The notes beneath the pieces are model-generated. The model searched no databases, was not told where the DNA came from, and worked only from the letters and a program-made list of their open reading frames with translations. The position numbers and the translations under genes were made by a program. A DNA stretch of 64,000 nt from Hedera helix (Eukaryota; Streptophyta; Magnoliopsida; Apiales; Araliaceae), in the NCBI GenBank assembly GCA_947179155.2, contig OX359278.1, forward strand, positions 29,640,773 to 29,704,772, in the 5' to 3' direction. This document shows, piece by piece, positions 9,701-20,240 of this stretch (the first letter of the stretch is position 1; the number at the start of each line of letters is the position of its first letter).

Positions 9701-10330
9701 CCGTACGACGGCGCCGAAATAATAAATTATTGGTGGACCCCACAACGGAATATTTGTCGGATATAGAAAACGACAGAAGTAACCTTTTTAAATAAAAATA
9801 GTCAACGGAACTGTTAAAATACCGGTGATAAAAGAATAGTAGCATACGGTAATTTATGGTATTTTCTGTAGCACACGGTACTCTACAGTAACACACGGTA
9901 TTGCATAGTGTCTCATATTATTGGTCTGATAATTGACACCGTAACTGTTACGCATCATTTCATCGATAATTGTCACTGCATAATATTTTATATTATCAAT
10001 TCAATAATTGTTGTTACACAGTATTTTGCATTATTGATTTAATAATTGTCATTACACTGTATTTTATATCATTGAGTCAATAATTGTTGTTGCACTGTTT
10101 TTAAAATTATTGAACCTAATAATTGTCACAGTAACATATGCACAGTAATTCACATTATTGAAACAATAATTGTCATTACACAGTAACGTATGCTTTATTT
10201 TACATTATTGTTATCTCTATTATGATGTTATTTAAACAGTTGTATTTCATTAATTTATTGACTTGATATCTAAGAGCTAACTATACTGTATTTATAACAA
10301 TTAGTCATAATAATTGAATTGATAAAGTTA

Positions 10331-10580
10331 TTTGTTTATAATATAAAGTTAGGTGATTATTAGGTGATATGAAATGAATGGTGTAGATTAAAGTGTGAAT
10401 TATTGTTAAATAATTGAATTGATTTGTTTATAATATAAAGTTAGGTGATTATTAGGTGATATGAAATGAATGGTGTAGATTAAAGTGTGAATTATTGTTG
10501 AATAATTAAATTGATTTGTTTATAATATAAAGTTAGGTGATTATTAGGTGATATGAAATGAATGGTGTAGATTAAAGATA
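10331..10580 (+). repeat. Three 92-bp tandem repeats in X U3
   Basis: TTTGTTTATAATATAAAG starts at 10331, 10423 and 10515, and the third copy is partial. Each copy carries GATGAAATGAATGG-like words upstream of the TATA box, so the repeats could be promoter modules. The 3' LTR has the same array at 18112, 18204 and 18296. Confidence 0.9.
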
Positions 10581-10665
10581 ATATAATATTTGAAATGGAT
10601 GGTGTAGATTAAAAGATGATCTTTAAATGAATGGTTTAGATTAAATGAATGATAAGATTTTTGGC

Positions 10666-10673
10666 TATAAATA
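10666..10673 (+). promoter_or_regulatory. TATA box of the X LTR promoter
   Basis: TATAAATA, about 90 bases downstream of the 92-bp repeats and followed by pyrimidine-rich sequence, suits RNA polymerase II initiation near 10700. The 3' LTR copy is at 18447-18454. Confidence 0.7.
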
Positions 10674-11000
10674 GAAGCCTTAACTTAAGGATTTTTCATA
10701 AACTTCCTTACTTGTTCTTTCTTTCTCTCTCTAAATACTTCTTGTGAAAGTTCTCTCTAAGTGTGCTTAAGTCATCTTGAGTATTTGTGAAGCTCTATAA
10801 GTATACGTGTACTGTTCAAGTTAATCAACCTCATTTAAATCAATATCCAGTCACGTGTTACGGTAAGGGATACCATCTTTTTCATCTTCCATTATTCAAA
10901 CATACTATGGTAAGGGATTATCATTATTTGATTCTCGATAATAATATTGTTTCTTCCTTACTCATAAGACGTGCCTTTTATTTCCATGTATTAAATTGTG

Positions 11001-11270
11001 GGAATAACCTTACGGAGCGGATTGCCGCCTGTTGGTGAATAACCTTTCGTATTCATTCATTATTAATCTCTGAGAATAACCTTACGGAGCGGATTGCCGC
11101 CTGTTTGGTGAATAACTCTTTGTACTCAAATTCTATTAAATTGTGGGAATAACCTTACGGAGCGGATTGCCGCCTGTTTGGTGAATAACTCTTTGTACTC
11201 AAATTCTATTAAATTGTGGGAATAACCTTACGGAGCGGATTGTCGCCTGTTGGTGAATAACCCTTTGTAT
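11001..11270 (+). repeat. Four ~73-bp tandem repeats in the X LTR
   Basis: GAATAACCTTACGGAGCGGA starts at 11002, 11074, 11147 and 11220. Each unit contains GCGG-ATTG-CCGC, a small perfect hairpin, except the last, where G-to-A/C-to-T type change gives ATTGTCGC. They probably lie in the transcribed R/U5 part. The 3' LTR copies are offset by 7781. Confidence 0.9.
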
Positions 11271-12461
11271 TAATTTCCTTCACCTTTTGTTAATCAAACC
11301 TGCTACGGTAAGGGATATTATTTTCTTTCATACTCCTAAATCGAAATTTATTATGGAACTATTGCTTCTATAATTCCTGAAAATATTATATGTTCCATAA
11401 TAGTTGAACTTCATTATTTCAACTGAACCTTCCTATTTACGTGAACCTTTCTATTGAATTGTAACCGTTATTCTGAACTGTGGATCTTGAATATCATTTT
11501 TAAATTTCACTCCACATCATGTTGACAATTTGGACATTATTTGAATCTGTACAAAGTAAACTTCCGATACTTATTGTTATCCTATTTCTTCTGTTCATCA
11601 TTTATATCATTCTAATCATCCAAAAATCAAGCTGTTGTGAATATCTGTGGCCGGGGGCACAGATGTGATATATTTGTTGAACAGATGATAGGTTAAAGGC
11701 GATATAATAGGTTAAAGGCGATACATCTGTTCGGTGTCTTTTATGGCACGTGGTGAATGTTCTCTTTGGCCCGTAATGCAAAGATGAACTGTTGTTTGGT
11801 ATGATTATGACCAAAGGCTGAATCTGGTATAATCATGACCGTTGGTGCTATATTGAATATCTTTGGCCCGTAGTACAAAGATGAACTGTTGATGTGCATG
11901 ATTATGATCAGGAACTGTGAATTTGTATTATCTTGACTAATGATATTTCAGATGATAAAAGTTGATGATGTTTTTCCTAAAAAGAGAACCGAGTGGACAT
12001 TATAGTCTGCATTATTCTTCTAATAGATTACTCATTCCGCTGCTATTATTGATCTGAACGTTGTTTAAGAATTTAACTGCAGTTTTTGATATAAACCTTG
12101 TAGTCTATTGTATTCTATCAAGAACTCAACTGTTGAAGACTAATGATAATTTATTCGTCATTATCTTAGTCATGATATTCTTTACTGGGCTATTTGAGCT
12201 CACCCTTTCTTTTGTTCCATTGTTTTTCAACAGGAGATGAAAACATAACAGGGTCTAGCCGGGGAATGGAGTGAGGGTCCGAGGAATAGTTATCATAGTC
12301 TTCACGTTTTGTAAAATAGTGTGGCAATAATAGTGAAGACTTAGTTGTGTATTATTATACACTGTATTGTTGTACGTTGTGCTTTGTTGTAATAATTTTG
12401 TTGTAGTATTTTGACGACTCAAGTTTGGGCTGTGTGGGCCCAGATTTGGGGGCGTCACAGT

Positions 12462-12474
12462 TGGCATCAGAGCT
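12462..12474 (+). other. X primer-binding site
   Basis: TGGCATCAGAGCT, two bases after the 5' LTR. It differs by one base (C for T) from TGGTATCAGAGCT in Y and Z, which matches the 3' end of plant initiator Met tRNA. It primes minus-strand synthesis. Confidence 0.9.
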
Positions 12475-12659
12475 TAGGGATATGATCTTTAATGGAGATC
12501 TGGGGTTAGAACTAGGAGGGGAGAGACGAATAGAATCAGTCACTAGTGTGTCCTACCTAAAATAGATTTTATTATCTAATGAGTCGATTTGAATGTAGGA
12601 ACATGAAGTGATGAGTCAGTTTATTTGAACTAACATTTATTTTGTGACCACAGTTTAGT

Positions 12660-15600
12660 ATGGCATCTGGAAATCAAGAGGTTAACTATGGAATGCCTGA
12701 AGCAAATGTAGCCGAGAATCAAGAGGCCCCAAACAATCCTCCTGCCAACTCAGGAAATAATGTTCCTGATAACATGATGAACGATGGATTCTTTAGGAAT
12801 TTCATGCAGTTCATACAGAATCAAGGAAGAGGAAATCCAGTCAATAATAACGGTAGAAACGCTGGCAATTTGAGGATGGTCACTGTTAAGCAATTTAAAG
12901 AATTAGGACCACCTGAATTCCACGGGAAGCCTGACCCACTCAAAGCGGAGGCATGGCTAAAGCAGACGACAAAAATACTTGATGTCTTACAATGCGCTGA
13001 TGATCAGAAGGTGCCATTTACCACTTTTATGTTACGAGGTGAGGCGGACCATTGGTGGGAAGCGGTAAAACGTATCCAACCTTCAGCACTCGAAATGTCT
13101 TGGACAGAATTCGAAGAACTGTTTAACGAGAAGTATTTCCCAGAAAGCATCCGCCATATGAAAGAGGTGGAATTCATTAAGCTGGAGCAGGGAAACATGA
13201 CAGTCTCCCAATATGAAGCCAAGTTTGCCGAGTTATCTCGCTTTGCCACCCATCTTGTGGATGACGAAGCACGAATGAGTCGGATGTTCCTAAGAGGTTT
13301 GAGATTCAAAATTCGTCAACAACTTAGCTCTCATAAATTTAGTTTGTATTCAGATGTTGTAGATAGGGCTCAAAGGGTGGAGCAAACAGATGAAACATTG
13401 CAGCCAAGAGTTAATGATCAGCATAGAGAAAGGAGTGACAACAACCACAGGAACGAGAACCATCGAGGAGGTAACCAACACTTCGGTGGTAATTCCATAC
13501 CAAATAACAGAAGAGGAGAATCTAGTGGGAACAATTTCAAAAGAAAGAGATTCCATAATAATTATGGAAGGGCACCAGCACCAGTACCAACACCAGCACC
13601 GACCCCAGTTTCAAGGGGAGAAGATCGACCACCAGTGAGATGCTATAGGTGTGGTCAGGAAGGTCACATCAGCCCAAACTGTACACTGCAGTCCAAAAAG
13701 TGCTACAGTTGTGGGAAAGAGGGTCATCTTGCGCGGTTCTGTCCTGCCACAAAATCAAGTCCAGCTGCAATGATGATACCAAAAGCTAGCGCGGATAAGG
13801 GAAAATCTGTAGTTCAAGGGAGAGCTTTTGTTGTGACATCCCAAATGGCGCGAAACTCGAACGAGGTGATAACCGGTAAGCTATTCATAAATTCTCGTGA
13901 AGTCTACGCTTTGTTAGATACTGGCTCTACCCATTCTTTTATCTCACCTGCATGTGCTCAGCATTTAAACTTAACTCCTGAAAATTTGGACTTTGACTTA
14001 TCAGTTGAAACCCCATTAGGAGAAATGACCATTACATCTACTGTCTATAAATCTTGCCTAGTTCAAATCAACAACCTCACATTACCTGTTGACCTTATTT
14101 CTTTGGAGATGCATGAATTTGATGTGATTTTAGGAATTGATTGGTTGACTACCCATCATGCTAAAATTGATTGTTTTCATAAGATTATTAGTTTTCATAT
14201 TCCTAATCAACCTGTCATGCAAATTCAAGCAACTAAACCATTGAAATCTATAACTGTTATTTCTAGCCATAAAGCCATTCGTTTATTGAAAAACGGATGT
14301 CAAGCCTTTTTAGCTCATGTCACTGATTTGAACAAAAATACGTCAAACTTGAATGATATTCCCATTGTTAATGAGTTTCCTGACGTTTTTCCTGAAGAAC
14401 TTCCTGGCTTACCCCCAAACCGTGAAATTGATTTTTATATTGATCTTGAACCCGGTACCAAGCCCATTTCCAAAGCTCCCTACCGAATGGCTCCCATTGA
14501 ACTTCAAGAGTTAAAAGTCCAACTACAGGAATTGTTGGATACCGGTTTCATTCATCCGAGTGCATCACCTTGGGGTGCTCCTGTTCTATTTGTGAAGAAG
14601 AAAGACGGGAGTATGAGATTGTGCATTGACTACCGAGAATTGAACCATGTCACCATCAAGAACAGGTACCCGTTACCTCGGATTGATGACATGTTTGATC
14701 AATTGCAAGGCGCTCAACATTTCTCAAAGATTGATCTCCGTTCTGGATATCATCAGTTAAAGGTTAAAGCTGAGGACATTCCAAAGACTGCTTTCAGAAC
14801 TCGTTATGGGCATTATGAGTTCTTAGTCATGCCTTTTGGACTAACTAATGCTCCTGCAGCTTTCATGGACATGATGAACCGGATATTCAAGGAACATTTG
14901 GATCATTTTGTGGTTGTCTTTATTGATGACATCCTCATATACTCCAAGAGTCGCGAGGATCATGAACAACACCTGAGATTGATACTACAAAAGCTCCGTG
15001 AAAACAAATTATATGCCAAGTTGAAGAAATGTGAGTTCTGGCTTGAGGAGGTCGCGTTTCTTGGGCATGTGATTTCTAGTCAAGGAATATCAGTCGATCC
15101 TGCGAAGATTGAAACGGTACTAAATTGGGAACAACCCAAAACAGTAACCGAAGTCCGAAGTTTTCTGGGTCTAGCTGGTTATTATCGGAGATTCGTAGAA
15201 GGATTTTCTCGAATCGCCACTCCATTAACGCAGCTTACTCGGAAAAGCACAAAATTCATATGGAGCGAGGAATGCGAGAAAAGTTTCCAAGAACTCAAGA
15301 AGAGACTGGTTTCAGCTCCTGTTCTGACCATACCATCAGGATCAGGAGAATTTGTTATCTACAGCGATGCTTCTGGCAAAGGTCTAGGCTGTGTCCTTAT
15401 GCAACATGGAAAGGTTATAGCCTACGCCTCTCGACAACTCAAAGATTATGAGAAAAATTATCCTACTCATGATCTAGAGTTGGCAGCAGTCGTTTTCGCG
15501 TTGAAGATCTGGAGACACTACTTGTACGGAGAAAAAGTGGATATCTATACGGATCATAAAAGTCTCAAGTATTTCTTCACTCAGAAGGAACTCAACATGC

Positions 15601-17306
15601 GACAACGACGTTGGCTTGAGCTGTTAAAGGATTATGACCACACAATCCAGTATCACCCGGGAAAGGCGAACGTTGTAGCTGACGCTTTGAGCAGAAAATC
15701 TTATGCAAGTACAAGTGCACTGCTGACAACACAAAAGTGTATTTTGTACGACTTGCAAAAGATGGAGATAGAGCTAAAGACACTAGGGACCCGCTCGAAG
15801 ATTGCTCACGTGCGAGTAGAACCAACTTTAATCGATAAAATTAAAGCTGCTCAAGCTACCGATCCGGAACTGATAAACATGATAAAGAAAGTACAAGAAG
15901 GTGTCATTCCCGAAGCAAGAATCGACGAGAAAGGAATACTTCGAGTCAACTCTCGACTCTGTGTTCCTAACGATCCTGAATTAAAGCATAAAATCATGAT
16001 GGAGGCACACAACACGCCGTTTGCAATCCACCCAGGAGGTACCAAGATGTATCGAGATCTTCGACATACATTTTGGTGGAACAATATGAAAAGAGAGATT
16101 GCAGAGTTTATCTCAAGGTGCCTAACTTGTCAACGTGTCAAGGCAGAGCATCAAGTTCCTAAAGGTCCATTACAATCACTTGAAGTTCCCGAATGGAAGT
16201 GGGAACACATCAATATGGACTTCGTGACGGGTCTTCCAAAAGTTTCTCAAGGCTTAGATGCAATTTGGGTGATCGTAGATAGATTGACCAAATCTGCTCA
16301 TTTCTTGCCTATACGAGAAAACTTTTCACTTGAACGTCTTGCCGGTATGTACATAAATGAGATCATGAGATTGCATGGCATGCCAGTTTCCATAGTTTCT
16401 GATCGGGATCCTAGATTCACTTCACGCTTTTGGATCAGTCTACAAAAAGCTATGGGCACTGAACTACGTTTTAGTTCTGCATACCATCCTCAAACGGACG
16501 AACAATCGGAAAGGACGATCCAGACCCTCGAAGATCTTTTGAGACTTTGTGTATTAGACTTCAAAGGAAGTTGGGATAAGTACTTGCCGTTGGTGGAATT
16601 TTCTTACAACAACAGTTACCAAGCAAGCATAGGCATGGCTCCATTCGAGGCATTGTATGGAAGGAAGTGTCGCTCTCCAATATGTTGGAATGAGGTAGGA
16701 GAAGCAAAATTGTTGGGACCCGAGTTGGTACGCTTGACGACCGAAAAGATCCAAATGATCCGACAACGAATACAGACCGCACAAGAACGACAAAAGAGTT
16801 ATGCTGATCTTCATCGGAGAGACGAAAGTTTCAACGTCGGAGATCATGTATTTTTACGTGTTTCTCCATGGAAAGGGGTTACGAGATTCGGAAAGAGAGG
16901 AAAGCTCAACCCTCGATTTATTGGCCCATTTGAAATCCTCGATCGAATAGGAACCGTAGCCTACAGACTAGCCCTACCACCAAGTATGTCTCGCATCCAT
17001 AACGTTTTTCACATATCTATGTTACGTAAATATGTGAAGGACCCAAACCACGTCATTGAGTTAGAACCAGACGTTATAGCAGAAGATTTAACATACGAGG
17101 AGGTACCTGTTAAGATCCTGGATAAGAAGGAGCAGATCCTACGCTCAAAGGTTATACCTCAAGTTAAGGTTTTATGGAGGAACCAAGATACTGAGGAAAT
17201 GACCTGGGAGCTAGAATCTGAGATGAAATCTAAGTATCCTTACCTCTTCGATATGTCAGGTACGTCAATTTCGGGGACGAAATTTCATAAGGAGGGGAGG
17301 TTGTAA
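12660..17306 (+). CDS. X Gag-Pol polyprotein, intact (1548 aa)
   Basis: One uninterrupted frame. Gag covers ~1-310. Two CCHC zinc knuckles follow (Cys328-Cys331-His336-Cys341 and Cys348-Cys351-His356-Cys361). The aspartic protease has its active Asp at 420 in LLDTGS. Reverse transcriptase runs ~600-790, with Asp692 and the Asp pair 756-757 in FIDD. RNase H has Asp903, Glu940 and Asp965. Integrase has a zinc module (His1117, His1124, Cys1154, Cys1157) and the catalytic triad Asp1187, Asp1248, Glu1284 with 35 residues between the last two. A chromodomain-like tail occupies ~1474-1530. The domain order is that of Ty3/gypsy chromoviruses, and the chromodomain is thought to steer insertion to marked chromatin. 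Residue 1281, in the loop before the catalytic Glu, is Glu where Y has Gly. The stop TAA (17304-17306) lies inside the 3' LTR, giving an 18-residue tail beyond the chromodomain. Confidence 0.97.
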   Translation: MASGNQEVNYGMPEANVAENQEAPNNPPANSGNNVPDNMMNDGFFRNFMQFIQNQGRGNPVNNNGRNAGNLRMVTVKQFKELGPPEFHGKPDPLKAEAWLKQTTKILDVLQCADDQKVPFTTFMLRGEADHWWEAVKRIQPSALEMSWTEFEELFNEKYFPESIRHMKEVEFIKLEQGNMTVSQYEAKFAELSRFATHLVDDEARMSRMFLRGLRFKIRQQLSSHKFSLYSDVVDRAQRVEQTDETLQPRVNDQHRERSDNNHRNENHRGGNQHFGGNSIPNNRRGESSGNNFKRKRFHNNYGRAPAPVPTPAPTPVSRGEDRPPVRCYRCGQEGHISPNCTLQSKKCYSCGKEGHLARFCPATKSSPAAMMIPKASADKGKSVVQGRAFVVTSQMARNSNEVITGKLFINSREVYALLDTGSTHSFISPACAQHLNLTPENLDFDLSVETPLGEMTITSTVYKSCLVQINNLTLPVDLISLEMHEFDVILGIDWLTTHHAKIDCFHKIISFHIPNQPVMQIQATKPLKSITVISSHKAIRLLKNGCQAFLAHVTDLNKNTSNLNDIPIVNEFPDVFPEELPGLPPNREIDFYIDLEPGTKPISKAPYRMAPIELQELKVQLQELLDTGFIHPSASPWGAPVLFVKKKDGSMRLCIDYRELNHVTIKNRYPLPRIDDMFDQLQGAQHFSKIDLRSGYHQLKVKAEDIPKTAFRTRYGHYEFLVMPFGLTNAPAAFMDMMNRIFKEHLDHFVVVFIDDILIYSKSREDHEQHLRLILQKLRENKLYAKLKKCEFWLEEVAFLGHVISSQGISVDPAKIETVLNWEQPKTVTEVRSFLGLAGYYRRFVEGFSRIATPLTQLTRKSTKFIWSEECEKSFQELKKRLVSAPVLTIPSGSGEFVIYSDASGKGLGCVLMQHGKVIAYASRQLKDYEKNYPTHDLELAAVVFALKIWRHYLYGEKVDIYTDHKSLKYFFTQKELNMRQRRWLELLKDYDHTIQYHPGKANVVADALSRKSYASTSALLTTQKCILYDLQKMEIELKTLGTRSKIAHVRVEPTLIDKIKAAQATDPELINMIKKVQEGVIPEARIDEKGILRVNSRLCVPNDPELKHKIMMEAHNTPFAIHPGGTKMYRDLRHTFWWNNMKREIAEFISRCLTCQRVKAEHQVPKGPLQSLEVPEWKWEHINMDFVTGLPKVSQGLDAIWVIVDRLTKSAHFLPIRENFSLERLAGMYINEIMRLHGMPVSIVSDRDPRFTSRFWISLQKAMGTELRFSSAYHPQTDEQSERTIQTLEDLLRLCVLDFKGSWDKYLPLVEFSYNNSYQASIGMAPFEALYGRKCRSPICWNEVGEAKLLGPELVRLTTEKIQMIRQRIQTAQERQKSYADLHRRDESFNVGDHVFLRVSPWKGVTRFGKRGKLNPRFIGPFEILDRIGTVAYRLALPPSMSRIHNVFHISMLRKYVKDPNHVIELEPDVIAEDLTYEEVPVKILDKKEQILRSKVIPQVKVLWRNQDTEEMTWELESEMKSKYPYLFDMSGTSISGTKFHKEGRL
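17289..17301 (+). other. X polypurine tract
   Basis: AAGGAGGGGAGGT immediately before the 3' LTR, inside the coding frame. It is the plus-strand primer. Confidence 0.9.
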
Positions 17307-20240
17307 GACCCCGAATTTTATGAAATACAAAATTTAATTTTTCTTCATATATATTTTTTTTTGAAACAGTAAGTGGTTAAATTAACAAAATTGAAAGTTA
17401 AGGATGTTATGTGCAAATTTTATTTTGTCGGACAATATTCGCTTTGTCGGGGAATATTCGTTTGGTCGGGGAATATTCGTGCCGTACGACGGCGCCGAAA
17501 TAATAAATTATTGGTGGACCCCACAACGGAATATTTGTCGGATATAGAAAACGACAGAAGTAACCTTTTTAAATAAAAATAGTCAACGGAACTGTTAAAA
17601 TACCGGTGATAAAAGAATAGTAGCATACGGTAATTTATGGTATTTTCTGTAGCACACGGTACTCTACAGTAACACACGGTATTGCATAGTGTCTCATATT
17701 ATTGGTCTGATAATTGACACCGTAACTGTTACGCATCATTTCATCGATAATTGTCACTGCATAATATTTTATATTATCAATTCAATAATTGTTGTTACAC
17801 AGTATTTTGCATTATTGATTTAATAATTGTCATTACACTGTATTTTATATCATTGAGTCAATAATTGTTGTTGCACTGTTTTTAAAATTATTGAACCTAA
17901 TAATTGTCACAGTAACATATGCACAGTAATTCACATTATTGAAACAATAATTGTCATTACACAGTAACGTATGCTTTATTTTACATTATTGTTATCTCTA
18001 TTATGATGTTATTTAAACAGTTGTATTTCATTAATTTATTGACTTGATATCTAAGAGCTAACTATACTGTATTTATAACAATTAGTCATAATAATTGAAT
18101 TGATAAAGTTATTTGTTTATAATATAAAGTTAGGTGATTATTAGGTGATATGAAATGAATGGTGTAGATTAAAGTGTGAATTATTGTTAAATAATTGAAT
18201 TGATTTGTTTATAATATAAAGTTAGGTGATTATTAGGTGATATGAAATGAATGGTGTAGATTAAAGTGTGAATTATTGTTGAATAATTAAATTGATTTGT
18301 TTATAATATAAAGTTAGGTGATTATTAGGTGATATGAAATGAATGGTGTAGATTAAAGATAATATAATATTTGAAATGGATGGTGTAGATTAAAAGATGA
18401 TCTTTAAATGAATGGTTTAGATTAAATGAATGATAAGATTTTTGGCTATAAATAGAAGCCTTAACTTAAGGATTTTTCATAAACTTCCTTACTTGTTCTT
18501 TCTTTCTCTCTCTAAATACTTCTTGTGAAAGTTCTCTCTAAGTGTGCTTAAGTCATCTTGAGTATTTGTGAAGATCTATAAGTATACGTGTACTGTTCAA
18601 GTTAATCAACCTCATTTAAATCAATATCCAGTCACGTGTTACGGTAAGGGATACCATCTTTTTCATCTTCCATTATTCAAACATACTATGGTAAGGGATT
18701 ATCATTATTTGATTCTCGATAATAATATTGTTTCTTCCTTACTCATAAGACGTGCCTTTTATTTCCATGTATTAAATTGTGGGAATAACCTTACGGAGCG
18801 GATTGCCGCCTGTTGGTGAATAACCTTTCGTATTCATTCATTATTAATCTCTGAGAATAACCTTACGGAGCGGATTGCCGCCTGTTTGGTGAATAACTCT
18901 TTGTACTCAAATTCTATTAAATTGTGGGAATAACCTTACGGAGCGGATTGCCGCCTGTTTGGTGAATAACTCTTTGTACTCAAATTCTATTAAATTGTGG
19001 GAATAACCTTACGGAGCGGATTGTCGCCTGTTGGTGAATAACCCTTTGTATTAATTTTCTTCACCTTTTGTTAATCAAACCTGCTACGGTAAGGGATATT
19101 ATTTTCTTTCATACTCCTAAATCGAAATTTATTATGGAACTATTGCTTCTATAATTCCTGAAAATATTATATGTTCCATAATAGTTGAACTTCATTATTT
19201 CAACTGAACCTTCCTATTTACGTGAACCTTTCTATTGAATTGTAACCGTTATTCTGAACTGTGGATCTTGAATATCATTTTTAAATTTCACTCCACATCA
19301 TGTTGACAATTTGGACATTATTTGAATCTGTACAAAGTAAACTTCCGATACTTATTGTTATCCTATTTCTTCTGTTCATCATTTATATCATTCTAATCAT
19401 CCAAAAATCAAGCTGTTGTGAATATCTGTGGCCGGGGGCACAGATGTGATATATTTGTTGAACAGATGATAGGTTAAAGGCGATATAATAGGTTAAAGGC
19501 GATACATCTGTTCGGTGTCTTTTATGGCACGTGGTGAATGTTCTCTTTGGCCCGTAATGCAAAGATGAACTGTTGTTTGGTATGATTATGACCAAAGGCT
19601 GAATCTGGTATAATCATGACCGTTGGTGCTATATTGAATATCTTTGGCCCGTAGTACAAAGATGAACTGTTGATGTGCATGATTATGATCAGGAACTGTG
19701 AATTTGTATTATCTTGACTAATGATATTTCAGATGATAAAAGTTGATGATGTTTTTCCTAAAAAGAGAACCGAGTGGACATTATAGTCTGCATTATTCTT
19801 CTAATAGATTACTCATTCCGCTGCTATTATTGATCTGAACGTTGTTTAAGAATTTAACTGCAGTTTTTGATATAAACCTTGTAGTCTATTGTATTCTATC
19901 AAGAACTCAACTGTTGAAGACTAATGATAATTTATTCGTCATTATCTTAGTCATGATATTCTTTACTGGGCTATTTGAGCTCACCCTTTCTTTTGTTCCA
20001 TTGTTTTTCAACAGGAGATGAAAACATAACAGGGTCTAGCCGGGGAATGGAGTGAGGGTCCGAGGAATAGTTATCATAGTCTTCACGTTTTGTAAAATAG
20101 TGTGGCAATAATAGTGAAGACTTAGTTGTGTATTATTATACACTGTATTGTTGTACGTTGTGCTTTGTTGTAATAATTTTGTTGTAGTATTTTGACGACT
20201 CAAGTTTGGGCTGTGTGGGCCCAGATTTGGGGGCGTCACA
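17302..20240 (+). repeat. X 3' LTR (2939 bp)
   Basis: Same length and structure as the 5' LTR, with no indels: the offset of 7781 holds from end to end. Two substitutions are visible. The gag-pol stop codon uses its first five bases. Confidence 0.97.

Larger units (their letters stand above)
9521..12459 (+). repeat. X 5' LTR (2939 bp)
   Basis: Begins TGTAAGACCCC and ends GGGGGCGTCACA, so its ends are near-inverted copies of each other. It contains an AT hairpin series (~9900-10180), three 92-bp tandem repeats (10331-10580), a TATA box (10666-10673) and four ~73-bp repeats (11001-11270). Open frames inside it are identical in both LTRs and show no protein character. Confidence 0.97.
9521..20240 (+). 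mobile_element. Element X: young, intact Tekay/Del-type Ty3/gypsy retrotransposon
   Basis: A complete 10.7-kb element has LTRs at 9521-12459 and 17302-20240 (2939 bp each) and target duplication CGCTG at 9516-9520 and 20241-20245. The order is 5' LTR, PBS, short leader, one gag-pol ORF, polypurine tract, 3' LTR. Reading by eye I find only two LTR differences (10793 C / 18574 A; 11277 C / 19058 T), so it inserted recently. The C-terminal chromodomain, Met-type PBS and long LTRs place it among Tekay/Del chromoviruses. It lacks the accessory ORF of Y and Z. Confidence 0.97.

Noticed and set aside
9592..9896. Short open frames on both strands in the X LTR, repeated at 17373-17677
   Set aside because: They are identical because the LTRs are identical. 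No family resemblance, and they overlap each other on opposite strands.
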